64,000 nt of DNA, taken from assembly GCF_030696665.1 (NCBI RefSeq), contig NZ_JAUYRV010000046.1, positions 186,001 to 250,000 of the forward strand. The letters are read 5' to 3'. A program made the position numbers and the translations under genes. Under the pieces are notes generated by a model. That model was not told the DNA's origin and did no database searches. It saw only the letters and a list, made by a program, of their open reading frames with translations. This DNA comes from Novosphingobium sp. (GTDB lineage Bacteria > Pseudomonadota > Alphaproteobacteria > Sphingomonadales > Sphingomonadaceae). Shown here in pieces: positions 52,112 through 60,413 of the stretch (its first letter is position 1; each line of letters begins with the position of its first letter).

Positions 52112-53517
52112 TCAATACAATCCCTCAAGGCCGCCTGCACGGCATGGGCCAGTTCACCCGCAGTGAAGGCCGCGCCGCAGCGCTTTGCCGCATCGGCGTG
52201 GAGCCATAGGCCTTCCTCCGCCGCGCGCAAGGCTTCGCCGTTTGTCGCAAGGCGACCGGCGATGGTCCCCGCCAGCACATCGCCGGTGCCCGCAACCGAC
52301 AGCCATGACGATGCACGCTGTGCCAGCACCAGTTCGCCAGACGGCGCGGCAATCACGCTGTCCGGCCCCTTGAACACCACCACAGCGCCCGATTTCGCTG
52401 CCAGAGCCAATGCTCGATCCCGGCGCAGACCTTGGCCGGAAAGGCCGAAGTTCCGCTCCAGCGCTGCCATCTCACCCTCGTGCGGAGTCAGCACACAAGG
52501 TGCGCCACCCAGCATCTCAGGCCGCAGCAGCACAAGTGCATCGGCATCAATGACGCAGGGCTTCGCCGCATGGAGCGCTTTCACAAGCAGTCGCGAAGCG
52601 CCATCCGAACGCCCCAGCCCCGGCCCGACCAGCAGCGCCGCCATCCGCGCATCGCCCAACAAGGTATCGACGTCGCCGGTCACGACCAGTTCTGCCGGAG
52701 CGCCCGGTAGAGCACCCGGTGCCGCCAGCTTGACATAGCCAGCCCCCGCTCGCAGCGCTGCCGTCGCAGCAAGCAGCGCCGCCCCCGGCATATCGCCACC
52801 CAGAATGCCCAGCATCCCGCGCCGATATTTGTGGGAATCTGCCGCCGGAGCCGCCAACACAGGTTTTGCCAGCACCCTTGCCGCGCCCGGCACCGGCGCC
52901 ACGCCAATATCCACAAGTCGCAGCGCGCCCGTTGCCGCGCATGCTGGCATGGCAAAGTGCGCATGCTTCCACGCACCCAGCGCAATCGTCAGCGTCCAAT
53001 CCGGCAAGCCATCGTTCAAGGGTCGCCCGCTGTCGCTCTCGACACCGCTTGGCACATCGATCGCAATGCGGTGGCGGTGGATCGCGGCCAGACGGCCCAG
53101 CAAAGCCGCCAGTTCCTCAGGCAAAGCCCGCGTCAAACCGCTGCCGAACAAGCAATCCACGAACACGTCGCCCGACACATCCGCGTCCGCAGCCACAACC
53201 TCACCACCGTAAAGCGCCTGCGCATGGCGCGCGGCGTCCGTCGTCGGTTCGCGCGCGGCAATAACCCGCACCGCATTGCCATGTTCGCGCAAGTATTCAG
53301 CGATTACCCAGCCATCGCCGCCATTGTTGCCCGGCCCGCACAGCACGGTCACCGAACCGCCGCCCGCTATCCGCCGCACCCATTCGCCAGCGCGCCGTCC
53401 GGCACGCTGCATCAATGCATCCACGCTCGTGCCAGCCGCAATAAGGTCATCCTCTGCCGCGCGCATTTGCGCAACGGTCAGCACTTGGCTCAATATGCCA
53501 TCACGGCTGCGGCGCAT
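52108..53517 (-). CDS. Bifunctional NAD(P)HX epimerase / dehydratase
   Basis: This enzyme repairs hydrated NAD(P)H. In the 469-aa protein the N-terminal YjeF-type epimerase domain (about residues 1-210) contains VLCGPGNNGGDGWVIAEYL and FVDCLFGSGLTR. The C-terminal ADP-dependent dehydratase domain contains GGDMPGAALLAATAALRAGAGYV, VGPGLGRSDG, LTPHEGEMAAL and the GTGDVLAGTIAG ribokinase-like motif. Fusion of both domains is usual in bacteria. The frame starts at 53517, overlapping the lipoprotein gene by 17 bases; a GTG at 53484 is an alternative start. Confidence 0.95.
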   Translation of the reverse strand: MRRSRDGILSQVLTVAQMRAAEDDLIAAGTSVDALMQRAGRRAGEWVRRIAGGGSVTVLCGPGNNGGDGWVIAEYLREHGNAVRVIAAREPTTDAARHAQALYGGEVVAADADVSGDVFVDCLFGSGLTRALPEELAALLGRLAAIHRHRIAIDVPSGVESDSGRPLNDGLPDWTLTIALGAWKHAHFAMPACAATGALRLVDIGVAPVPGAARVLAKPVLAAPAADSHKYRRGMLGILGGDMPGAALLAATAALRAGAGYVKLAAPGALPGAPAELVVTGDVDTLLGDARMAALLVGPGLGRSDGASRLLVKALHAAKPCVIDADALVLLRPEMLGGAPCVLTPHEGEMAALERNFGLSGQGLRRDRALALAAKSGAVVVFKGPDSVIAAPSGELVLAQRASSWLSVAGTGDVLAGTIAGRLATNGEALRAAEEGLWLHADAAKRCGAAFTAGELAHAVQAALRDCIE

Positions 53518-53854
53518 CGGCCTTCATCCGCGCCGGAAAGCGATAGCGGTCACCCGCCACGCTCACTTCCAGCACGCCTTCCGCAGACCACTTGGCAGTC
53601 GCCTCGTCAGCACCATCGGCGGCGACAACACCGCGCCCGTCATCGACCATCACGAAGCGCCGGAAGGCCCCGTCCTTGTGCCGCACGGTCAGCACCTGCT
53701 GCTCGCCACTGCGCGAATCCTGCACGAAACAATCGGGCGCAAACTTCGCCGCGCCGGCCAGCGCACAATCGATGACGCGACCCTGCGGCTTTTCCTCGGT
53801 CTGCGAACACGCTGCCAGCGCTGCCACGGCAAGAAGGGAAAGCCCGCGCCGCAT
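53501..53854 (-). CDS. Small lipoprotein of unknown function
   Basis: A 117-aa precursor with a lipobox signal ([16 protein letters not shown]). The mature part opens with QTEEKPQGRVIDCALAGA and contains CFVQDSRSGEQQVLTVRHKDGAFRRFVMVDDG. It ends with a strand-rich section finishing VAGDRYRFPARM. I do not recognise a named family, although the layout is common in sphingomonads. The ATG at 53854 overlaps the ilvD stop (ATGA), so translation is coupled. It overlaps the start of the NAD(P)HX repair gene. Confidence 0.85.
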   Translation of the reverse strand: MRRGLSLLAVAALAACSQTEEKPQGRVIDCALAGAAKFAPDCFVQDSRSGEQQVLTVRHKDGAFRRFVMVDDGRGVVAADGADEATAKWSAEGVLEVSVAGDRYRFPARMKADAPQP

Positions 53855-55701
53855 CAATCGACCCCGATCTGCTTCAGATCGCGCACCGCACCACGCGCCG
53901 CGCTGGTGGTCATCGCGGCATAGGCCTTGAGCGCCGTCGAAACCTGTCGTGGACGGGGTGCCGCTGGCTTCCAACCCTTCGCGTCCTGCGCGGCGCGGCG
54001 CTGCGCCAGCACCTCGTCCGACACGGCAAGGTTGATCGTGCGCCCCGGAATATCAATCTCGATCATGTCGCCGTTCTCAACCAGCCCGATCTCGCCACCT
54101 TCTGCCGCTTCGGGCGAGGCATGGCCGATGGACAGGCCCGAAGTGCCGCCCGAAAAGCGCCCGTCGGTCAGCAATGCACAAGCCGCGCCGAGGCCCTTCG
54201 ATTTCAGATAGCTGGTCGGGTAGAGCATTTCCTGCATGCCCGGCCCGCCCTTTGGCCCTTCGTAGCGGATTACCACCACGTCGCCCGCCACGATCTGCCC
54301 GGTCAGCACTGCCGTCACCGCCGCGTCCTGGCTTTCATAAACCTTGGCGGGGCCTGTAAACTTCAGGATCTTCTCGTCCACGCCCGCCGTTTTCACGATG
54401 CAGCCATCGCGCGCTATGTTGCCGTAAAGCACAGCCAGCCCGCCGTCCTTGCTGAACGCGTGCTCGGCTGAACGGATCACACCGTTTTCGCGGTCAAGAT
54501 CAAGCTCCTTCCACCGGCGATCCTGCGAGAATGCCACTTGCGTCGGCACCCCACCCGGTGCGGCGCGGAAGAATTCCTGCACGCTGGGCGAATTGGTGCG
54601 CGCAATGTCCCACCGGTCCAGCGCTTCAGCCAGCGTGCGGCTATGCACGGTCGGCAGGTGCGTGTGGATCAGCCCGGCGCGGTCCAGTTCGCCAAGGATC
54701 GCAAAGATTCCGCCCGCACGGTGGACGTCTTCCATGTGAACATCAGCCTTGGCCGGTGCCACCTTGGACAGGCACGGCACGCGGCGGCTCAGCCGGTCGA
54801 TGTCGGCCATAGTGAAGTTCACCCCGGCCTCGAACGCAGCGGCCAGCAGGTGCAACACGGTGTTGGTCGATCCGCCCATCGCAATATCAAGGCACACGGC
54901 ATTTTCGAACGCATCGAACGTGGCAATCGAGCGCGGCAGGGCGCTGACGTCGTCCTCTTCATAGTACCGCTTGCACAGGTCTACAGCAACGCGGCCCGCT
55001 TCAAGGAACAGCCGCTTGCGATCCGCATGCGTCGCCAGCGTTGAACCATTGCCCGGGAGCGAAAGGCCCAGTGCCTCGGTGAGGCAGTTCATCGAATTGG
55101 CGGTGAACATCCCGCTGCATGATCCGCAGGTCGGGCAGGCAGCACGCTCGATAGCGTCCACCTCGGCATCGGTCAGCGTGTCATCAGCCGCAGCAACCAT
55201 CGCATCGACCAGATCGAGCGCGTGCTCCTTGCCGTTCAGCACGACCTTGCCCGCTTCCATCGGCCCGCCCGACACGAACACCACCGGAATGTTGATGCGC
55301 AGCGCGGCCATCAGCATGCCGGGCGTGATCTTGTCGCAATTGGAAATGCACACCATCGCGTCGGCGCAATGTGCATTGACCATGTATTCCACGCTGTCGG
55401 CAATCAGATCACGGCTCGGCAGCGAATAGAGCATGCCGTCGTGGCCCATCGCGATGCCATCATCCACCGCGATAGTGTTGAATTCCTTGGCAACGCCGCC
55501 CGCAGCCTCAATCTCGCGCGCGACCAGTTGCCCCAGATCCTTGAGGTGGACGTGCCCCGGCACGAACTGCGTGAAGCTGTTCACGACCGCTATGATCGGC
55601 TTGCCGAAATCTTCGTCCTTCATGCCCGTGGCGCGCCAAAGTCCGCGTGCGCCCGCCATATTGCGGCCGTGGGTGGTGGTGCGCGAACGATACGGGGGCA
55701 T
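53854..55701 (-). CDS. ilvD: Dihydroxy-acid dehydratase
   Basis: IlvD dehydrates dihydroxy acids in valine, leucine and isoleucine synthesis. The 615-aa protein uses an iron-sulfur cluster whose Cys ligands lie in [11 protein letters not shown] and [20 protein letters not shown]. It also has the [21 protein letters not shown]-terminal motif. The N-terminus [22 protein letters not shown] is diagnostic of the full-length form. The last gene before it on this strand ends 123 bp upstream, so it may have its own promoter in 55702-55824. It is coupled to the downstream lipoprotein gene. Confidence 0.97.
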   Translation of the reverse strand: MPPYRSRTTTHGRNMAGARGLWRATGMKDEDFGKPIIAVVNSFTQFVPGHVHLKDLGQLVAREIEAAGGVAKEFNTIAVDDGIAMGHDGMLYSLPSRDLIADSVEYMVNAHCADAMVCISNCDKITPGMLMAALRINIPVVFVSGGPMEAGKVVLNGKEHALDLVDAMVAAADDTLTDAEVDAIERAACPTCGSCSGMFTANSMNCLTEALGLSLPGNGSTLATHADRKRLFLEAGRVAVDLCKRYYEEDDVSALPRSIATFDAFENAVCLDIAMGGSTNTVLHLLAAAFEAGVNFTMADIDRLSRRVPCLSKVAPAKADVHMEDVHRAGGIFAILGELDRAGLIHTHLPTVHSRTLAEALDRWDIARTNSPSVQEFFRAAPGGVPTQVAFSQDRRWKELDLDRENGVIRSAEHAFSKDGGLAVLYGNIARDGCIVKTAGVDEKILKFTGPAKVYESQDAAVTAVLTGQIVAGDVVVIRYEGPKGGPGMQEMLYPTSYLKSKGLGAACALLTDGRFSGGTSGLSIGHASPEAAEGGEIGLVENGDMIEIDIPGRTINLAVSDEVLAQRRAAQDAKGWKPAAPRPRQVSTALKAYAAMTTSAARGAVRDLKQIGVD

Positions 55702-55824
55702 TTTTTGAACTCCGGACAGGGAATCAGTTTTTATGGGCGACTTGGCAACGTTCCCTAGCCGACCGGGACCGCCGCTGTCGAAGGTAATAATTACAACTAT
55801 GTCAGCGCGGAAAGCCCGGATTTC

Positions 55825-56547
55825 CTAGCCGATTTCAACTGCAACCTGATTGGCAATGCGCGCCAGCCGCTCGGCCCACTCCACCTGCCCCGCCGCGTGG
55901 CCGATCAAATCCTGCCGCACCTCAATGCCCAGATAAGGCCGACCCTCGCTTTCCGCGTGACGGTTCATTGTCGCATTCAGCAGCTTGCCGGAATAGGGCA
56001 ACTGATCCCCCACACACAGCCCATCGGCTTCCAGCAAAGGAATGGCGATTCGCGCCGCGCGATCATCCTCGTTGTAGAGCACTCCCACATGCCAAGGGCG
56101 CACTTCATCACTTGAGGAGAGCTGCGGCGTGAAACTGTGCAACGACAGGATCAAAGCCTGCGGCACATCGCCTAGCAATGCCTCCAGCCCATCATGATAG
56201 GGCCGGAAGAACCGCGCCAGCCGCGCTTCATGCCCCGCGTGATCCAAAGCATTGCCCGGAATGGCGTGCCCGTCGCTGGCAATCGGCACCACTGCCGGCA
56301 AATGCTCATCACGGTTGAAATCGCACACAAGGCGGCTCACCCCGCCCTGAAACGCCGCGATGCCGGGCCGCGCCGCCATCAACGCGCCCACTTCGGCCAC
56401 GCCAATGTCCACCGCGATGTGCTGGCCCAACAACTCCGGTGCGATGCCAAGGTCGATGTCATCGGGCACCCGGTTCGATGCATGATCCGACACCACCAGA
56501 ATACCACCAAAGCGCGGGGTGCCAATGATCCTGAAAGCCTCGCTCAC
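55825..56547 (-). CDS. N-formylglutamate amidohydrolase-family protein
   Basis: This 240-aa protein is of the FGase/HutG-like family. It shows LVVSDHASNRVPDDIDLG with metal-ligand Asp/His, VSRLVCDFNRDEHLPAVVP, ALILSLHSFTPQL with a metal His, and a late YLGIEVRQDLI. Such enzymes release formate from N-formylglutamate in histidine breakdown, but no hut genes are present and many members have unknown substrates. I chose the GTG at 56547 because it overlaps the ispE stop codon (GTGA); the frame is open to 56574. Confidence 0.92.
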   Translation of the reverse strand: MSEAFRIIGTPRFGGILVVSDHASNRVPDDIDLGIAPELLGQHIAVDIGVAEVGALMAARPGIAAFQGGVSRLVCDFNRDEHLPAVVPIASDGHAIPGNALDHAGHEARLARFFRPYHDGLEALLGDVPQALILSLHSFTPQLSSSDEVRPWHVGVLYNEDDRAARIAIPLLEADGLCVGDQLPYSGKLLNATMNRHAESEGRPYLGIEVRQDLIGHAAGQVEWAERLARIANQVAVEIG

Positions 56548-57341
56548 CGCAACGCTCCTGCCAAAGTCCACCATCCGCGCGGCATCGCAGCCCGCGCTTC
56601 ATCGCGTCCTTCTGCCGTATCATAGAGCGCAAAACAGGTCGCCCCCGATCCTGACATCCGCGTCAACCACGCGCCCGTCCGCCGCAACGCCGCCAGCACA
56701 TCGCCAATTTCTGACACGAGCGTCAGCGCCGGAGCCTCAAGGTCATTGCGCCCCGCCAATGCCATCTCTCGCAAATCCGCCCCTTCAAGCGCCCCGCGAT
56801 CCACGCCATCCCAGGCCTTGAACACTGGCCCCGTCGCCAGTGGAATGCGCGGGTTGACCAGCAGCACCGGCACGCCCGCCAGATCGTTTACAACCGGCTC
56901 AAGCTCGGTCCCCGTCCCGCGACCGATGCAGGCCACGCTGTTCACACAAGCCGGAACGTCCGCCCCCAGCTTCGCAGCCCGCGCATGCCAATCGTCAGGC
57001 AGTCCATGCGCCCGCTTCACCATACGAAATACCGCGCCCGCATCGGCAGAGCCGCCACCCAGCCCCGCCGCCACCGGCAGGTTCTTCTCCAGCGTCACAT
57101 CCCAGCCAGCGCCGTGCGGCAAAGCACCCAGCGCCTTGGCCACAATGTTCCCGAACGGATCGTCCAGCGCCCCGCCAAACTCGCCCACAACGCGCAACGA
57201 ATCCCGCTGCGAAGGATGCGCGGTCACTTCGTCCCCCGCATCCACGAAGGCAAACAACGTCTCAAGCTCGTGATACCCGTCATCCCGCCGCCGCCGCACA
57301 TGCAGCGCCAGGTTGATCTTGGCATAGGCGGTTTCGCGCAT
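56544..57341 (-). CDS. ispE: 4-diphosphocytidyl-2-C-methyl-D-erythritol kinase
   Basis: IspE is the ATP-dependent kinase of the non-mevalonate isoprenoid pathway, which also feeds the carotenoid genes of this window. The 265-aa GHMP kinase opens AYAKINLALHV and carries LPVAAGLGGGSADAGAVFR (ATP-binding loop). It ends with a MSGSGATCFALYD motif. ATGs at 57341 and 57344 stand side by side, the second overlapping the stop codon of the DUF559 gene (TGATG). One arm of a 36-bp inverted repeat begins only about 14 bases upstream of the start. Confidence 0.96.
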   Translation of the reverse strand: MRETAYAKINLALHVRRRRDDGYHELETLFAFVDAGDEVTAHPSQRDSLRVVGEFGGALDDPFGNIVAKALGALPHGAGWDVTLEKNLPVAAGLGGGSADAGAVFRMVKRAHGLPDDWHARAAKLGADVPACVNSVACIGRGTGTELEPVVNDLAGVPVLLVNPRIPLATGPVFKAWDGVDRGALEGADLREMALAGRNDLEAPALTLVSEIGDVLAALRRTGAWLTRMSGSGATCFALYDTAEGRDEARAAMPRGWWTLAGALR

Positions 57342-57730
57342 CATTCCGCCCCCCGCGGGGGAGGGGGACCATCCGCAGGATGGTGGAGGGGCACCCTCAG
57401 CCGAGCGCCAAGCTTGACCCCACGCTCCTCGCAAACAGCAACGATGCGCGTCAAAACCAATGCCATATCTTCAAGCACAACCTTCGCTGGAATACGCAGA
57501 GTGGCGACGCCCTGCGAACGCAGAAAATGCGATTTCGCAGCATCCCGCTGCATTACTTCAGGCGCATCGTGCGCGACACCATCCACTTCAATCGCCAACT
57601 TCACCGCCGCGCAATAAAAGTCGATCACGAAGGCTCCGGCTGGATGCTGTCGACGAAACTTGAACCCGCCCGGGCGCTTGCGCAACTCGCGCCAAAGCAG
57701 ACCTTCCGGCAAAGTCATCTCGCTCCGCAA
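57341..57730 (-). CDS. DUF559 endonuclease-like protein between inverted repeats
   Basis: A 129-aa protein of the DUF559/VSR-like nuclease-fold family. It opens with MTLPEGLLWRELRKRPGGFKFRRQHPAG. FVIDFYCAAVKLAIEVDGVAHD carries the acidic residues of a PD-(D/E)XK-like core, and LRSQGVATLRIPAKVV is the next strand. The final residues (VPLHHPADGPPPPRGAE) are translated from one copy of a 36-bp repeat, whose inverted twin lies upstream of the gene. Its stop overlaps the ispE start. The family is widespread and often flanked by such repeats, but its role is unknown. It may be a mobile or repeat-associated nuclease. Confidence 0.88.
   Translation of the reverse strand: MRSEMTLPEGLLWRELRKRPGGFKFRRQHPAGAFVIDFYCAAVKLAIEVDGVAHDAPEVMQRDAAKSHFLRSQGVATLRIPAKVVLEDMALVLTRIVAVCEERGVKLGARLRVPLHHPADGPPPPRGAE
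57358..57393. repeat. 36-bp inverted repeat, left copy (inside the end of the DUF559 gene)
   Basis: This 36-bp sequence is the exact reverse complement of 57817-57852. Its core is a palindrome, ACCATCC-gca-GGATGGT, flanked by G-runs (GGGGAGGGGG on one side and GGAGGGGCA on the other). It codes for the C-terminal tail of the DUF559 protein. Confidence 0.93.
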
Positions 57731-57816
57731 CTTGCGGGCAAGTTTGACCGTGCCTTTGGGTCCGGAGATCAGCGTTTCGATCCTTTTTTGCCGGAGGGGC
57801 TGCGCTTCGTGGCACC

Positions 57817-57852
57817 TGCCCCTCCACCATCCTGCGGATGGTCCCCCTCCCC
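57817..57852. repeat. 36-bp inverted repeat, right copy (between etfQO and the DUF559 gene)
   Basis: This exact inverted copy of 57358-57393 lies 20 bp after the stop of the electron-transfer flavoprotein dehydrogenase gene. The two copies are 423 bp apart and bracket almost the whole DUF559 gene. The internal palindrome makes it a REP-type hairpin. Confidence 0.93.
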
Positions 57853-57872
57853 GGTTCGGGGAGGAACGTGCC

Positions 57873-59522
57873 TCACATATTCGGATAGTTCGGCCCGCCG
57901 CCGCCTTCAGGCGTTACCCACTCGATGTTCTGCGTCATATCCTTGATGTCGCAGGTCTTGCAGTGGACACAGTTCTGGGCGTTGATCTGCAGGCGTGGAT
58001 TGCCTTCTTCCACACCGACGTACTCATAGACCCCCGCCGGGCAGTACCGCGCCTCGGGCCCGGCATAGATCGGCAGGTTGATCCGTGTCGGCACGGTGGG
58101 ATCTTTCAGCACCAGATGGCACGGCTGATCTTCCTCGTGGTTGGTGTACGAGAACGCCACGCTGGTCAGTCGGTCGAACGTGATCACCCCATCGGGCTTG
58201 GGATAGGCGATCGGCTTGAACAGATCGGCACGCTGCGTAGCCTCGGCGTCCTTGTGGTGCTTCATCGGCTTCCAGATGCCGAACCCGCCAATGGTGCGCA
58301 GCCACATGTCCGCCCCAGCCAGCACAGTGCCCAGTTCGCCACCGAACTTGGCCACCAAGGGCTGCGCATTCTGCACCTTCTTCAGTTCCTTGGCGATCCA
58401 GCTTTCGCGCACGGCGGTGTCATATTCCACCATGTCGTCCTTCTCGCGCCCGGCCGCTATCGCCACCACGATGGAATCGGCGGCCAGCATCCCGCTCTTC
58501 ATCGCGGTATGGCTGCCCTTGATGCGCGGCACGTTCACGAAGCCTGCCGAACAACCGATCAGCGCACCACCGGGGAACGAAAGACGCGGCACCGATTGCC
58601 AGCCACCCTCGTTGATCGCCCGCGCGCCATAGGAAACGCGCCGTCCGCCTTCTAGAATCGCGCGGATTTCAGGGTGCTGCTTCCAGCGCTGGAACTCCTC
58701 GAACGGATAGACATAAGGGTTCGCGTAATCGAGCGCGGTGACGAAGCCCAAAGCCACCTGATTGTTCGCCTGATGGTACAGGAACCCACCGCCCCACGAA
58801 TTTGATTCCGACAGCGGCCAGCCCTGCGTGTGGATCACGCGCCCCGGAACATGCTTTTCGGGATCGATGTCCCACAGTTCCTTGATGCCGATGCCATAGA
58901 CCTGCGGCTGGCAATCACGCTCCAGATCGAAGTGCGCTTTCAGCCGCTTCGTCAGATGCCCGCGCGCGCCTTCGGCAAACAGCGTGTACTTGGCATGCAG
59001 TTCCATGCCGGGCTGGTAATCGCCCTTCTTCTCGCCATCGCGGCCCACGCCCATGTCGCCGGTCGCCACGCCCATGACCGCGCCACGTTCGTCAAACAGC
59101 ACTTCGGCGGCGGGGAAGCCGGGGAAGATCTCCACACCCAGTTCCATCGCCTGTTCGGCCATCCAGCGGCACAGGTTGCCAAGGCTGCCGGTGTAATTCC
59201 CGTCGTTCGACAGGAACGGAGGCATCGGCCAGTGCGGAATGCCCATCTTGCCCGTCTTGCTCAGCACCCAGTGCCAGTTGTCCGTCACCGGCACTTCGGC
59301 CATCGGGCAGCCCATCGTGCGCCAATCGGGCAGCAGTTCGTCCAGCGCCTTGGGATCGATCACCGCACCCGAAAGGATGTGCGCGCCGATCTCCGAACCT
59401 TTTTCCAGCACGCAGACCGAAATCTCGGGATTGATCTGCTTCAGCCGGATCGAGGCCGCCAACCCAGCAGGCCCGCCGCCGACGATGACCACGTCATAGG
59501 GCATCGATTCCCGTTCGCTCAT
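57873..59522 (-). CDS. Electron-transfer flavoprotein-ubiquinone oxidoreductase
   Basis: ETF-QO passes electrons from the ETF (fatty-acid and amino-acid oxidation) to ubiquinone at the inner membrane. The 549-aa protein starts with the FAD motif DVVIVGGGPAGLAASIRLKQ. It has GSEIGAHILSGAVIDPKAL, the ubiquinone-site region GFLYHQANNQVALGFVTALDY, and ALIGCSAGFVNVPRIKG. The C-terminal cluster motif is CPAGVYEY plus NAQNCVHCKTCDIKD, supplying the 4Fe-4S ligands. No etfA or etfB is in the window. It is divergent from the uracil-DNA-glycosylase-like gene; 59523-59633 holds both promoters. Confidence 0.97.
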   Translation of the reverse strand: MSERESMPYDVVIVGGGPAGLAASIRLKQINPEISVCVLEKGSEIGAHILSGAVIDPKALDELLPDWRTMGCPMAEVPVTDNWHWVLSKTGKMGIPHWPMPPFLSNDGNYTGSLGNLCRWMAEQAMELGVEIFPGFPAAEVLFDERGAVMGVATGDMGVGRDGEKKGDYQPGMELHAKYTLFAEGARGHLTKRLKAHFDLERDCQPQVYGIGIKELWDIDPEKHVPGRVIHTQGWPLSESNSWGGGFLYHQANNQVALGFVTALDYANPYVYPFEEFQRWKQHPEIRAILEGGRRVSYGARAINEGGWQSVPRLSFPGGALIGCSAGFVNVPRIKGSHTAMKSGMLAADSIVVAIAAGREKDDMVEYDTAVRESWIAKELKKVQNAQPLVAKFGGELGTVLAGADMWLRTIGGFGIWKPMKHHKDAEATQRADLFKPIAYPKPDGVITFDRLTSVAFSYTNHEEDQPCHLVLKDPTVPTRINLPIYAGPEARYCPAGVYEYVGVEEGNPRLQINAQNCVHCKTCDIKDMTQNIEWVTPEGGGGPNYPNM

Positions 59523-59633
59523 GCCTCGCTCACTCCCGACTTCAGACTAATTGCGTGATTGAATTCCAATTGTGCCTTGAAAGAGGCTACCGGCAAGGTC
59601 AAGACCGCAAATTAGACTGTAAGGAAGCATAGG

Positions 59634-60413
59634 TTGCCCGATACCGCTAACCAGCAAAGCCCGGATTGGAGCGCTGCCGTAACGGCGGCCTTCGATTGGT
59701 GGCGCGATGCGGGGGTGGACCACGCGTTCATCGATGATCCCCAAGACTGGCTGGCGCAAGTGCGCGAAGTGCCTGACACGGCTGCTCCTGCCCCCGTGAA
59801 GCCCCTGCGCGAACTGTCCGCAGAGCGCAGCGATTCGCCGCAGATTGCCAAAGTTGCCGATAAGTCGGGCTGGCCGCAGTCGCTCGATGCCTTCGCCCCG
59901 TGGTGGCTGGCAGAGCCTGCACTCGCCCCGGCAGGCCTGCGTCGCCTGCCGCCTATCGGCCCTGTCGGTGCCGATCTGATGGTGCTGGTGCCAATGCCCT
60001 CAGCAGATGACACCGACGCCCTGCTCAGCGGCCGCGCCGGGCGCCTGCTGGACGGTATTCTTGCGGCGTCCGGGATTGACCGTGCGCAGACTTATCTTGC
60101 CTCCGCCCTGCCCGCGCATGTTCCCATGCCCGATTGGCACATGTTCAACACCGCCGGACTTGGCGATGTCCTTTTGCATCACATTGCCCTTGTCGCGCCG
60201 CAACGGTTGCTGATTTTGGGCATATCAAGCATTTCAACGCTTCTCGGCCACGATCCGCCGAATATGGCTCTAAGTTTACGCGGTATTAATCAAGAGAGTT
60301 CACCAATCGCCGCCTTGCCGGCGTGGGATCTTGAGGCCATGCTGACGCGTCCCGCCCTCAAAGCGGGATTTTGGAGCAGATGGCTCGAATGGACAGGAAC
60401 GGAAACGGTTTGA
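59634..60413 (+). CDS. Degenerate uracil-DNA-glycosylase-like protein
   Basis: A 259-aa protein whose C-terminal half resembles family 4/5 uracil-DNA glycosylases. The usual sequence with the catalytic acid is replaced by LMVLVPMPSADDTDALLSG, followed by the family-like RAGRLLDGILAASGIDRAQTYLASALP. The iron-sulfur cysteines and the catalytic Glu/Asn are missing, so it is unlikely to act as a normal glycosylase. The N-terminal half is acidic and Pro-rich. The start is TTG at 59634 with AAGGAAG upstream. It overlaps the transglycosylase gene by 34 bases. Confidence 0.82.
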   Translation: MPDTANQQSPDWSAAVTAAFDWWRDAGVDHAFIDDPQDWLAQVREVPDTAAPAPVKPLRELSAERSDSPQIAKVADKSGWPQSLDAFAPWWLAEPALAPAGLRRLPPIGPVGADLMVLVPMPSADDTDALLSGRAGRLLDGILAASGIDRAQTYLASALPAHVPMPDWHMFNTAGLGDVLLHHIALVAPQRLLILGISSISTLLGHDPPNMALSLRGINQESSPIAALPAWDLEAMLTRPALKAGFWSRWLEWTGTETV

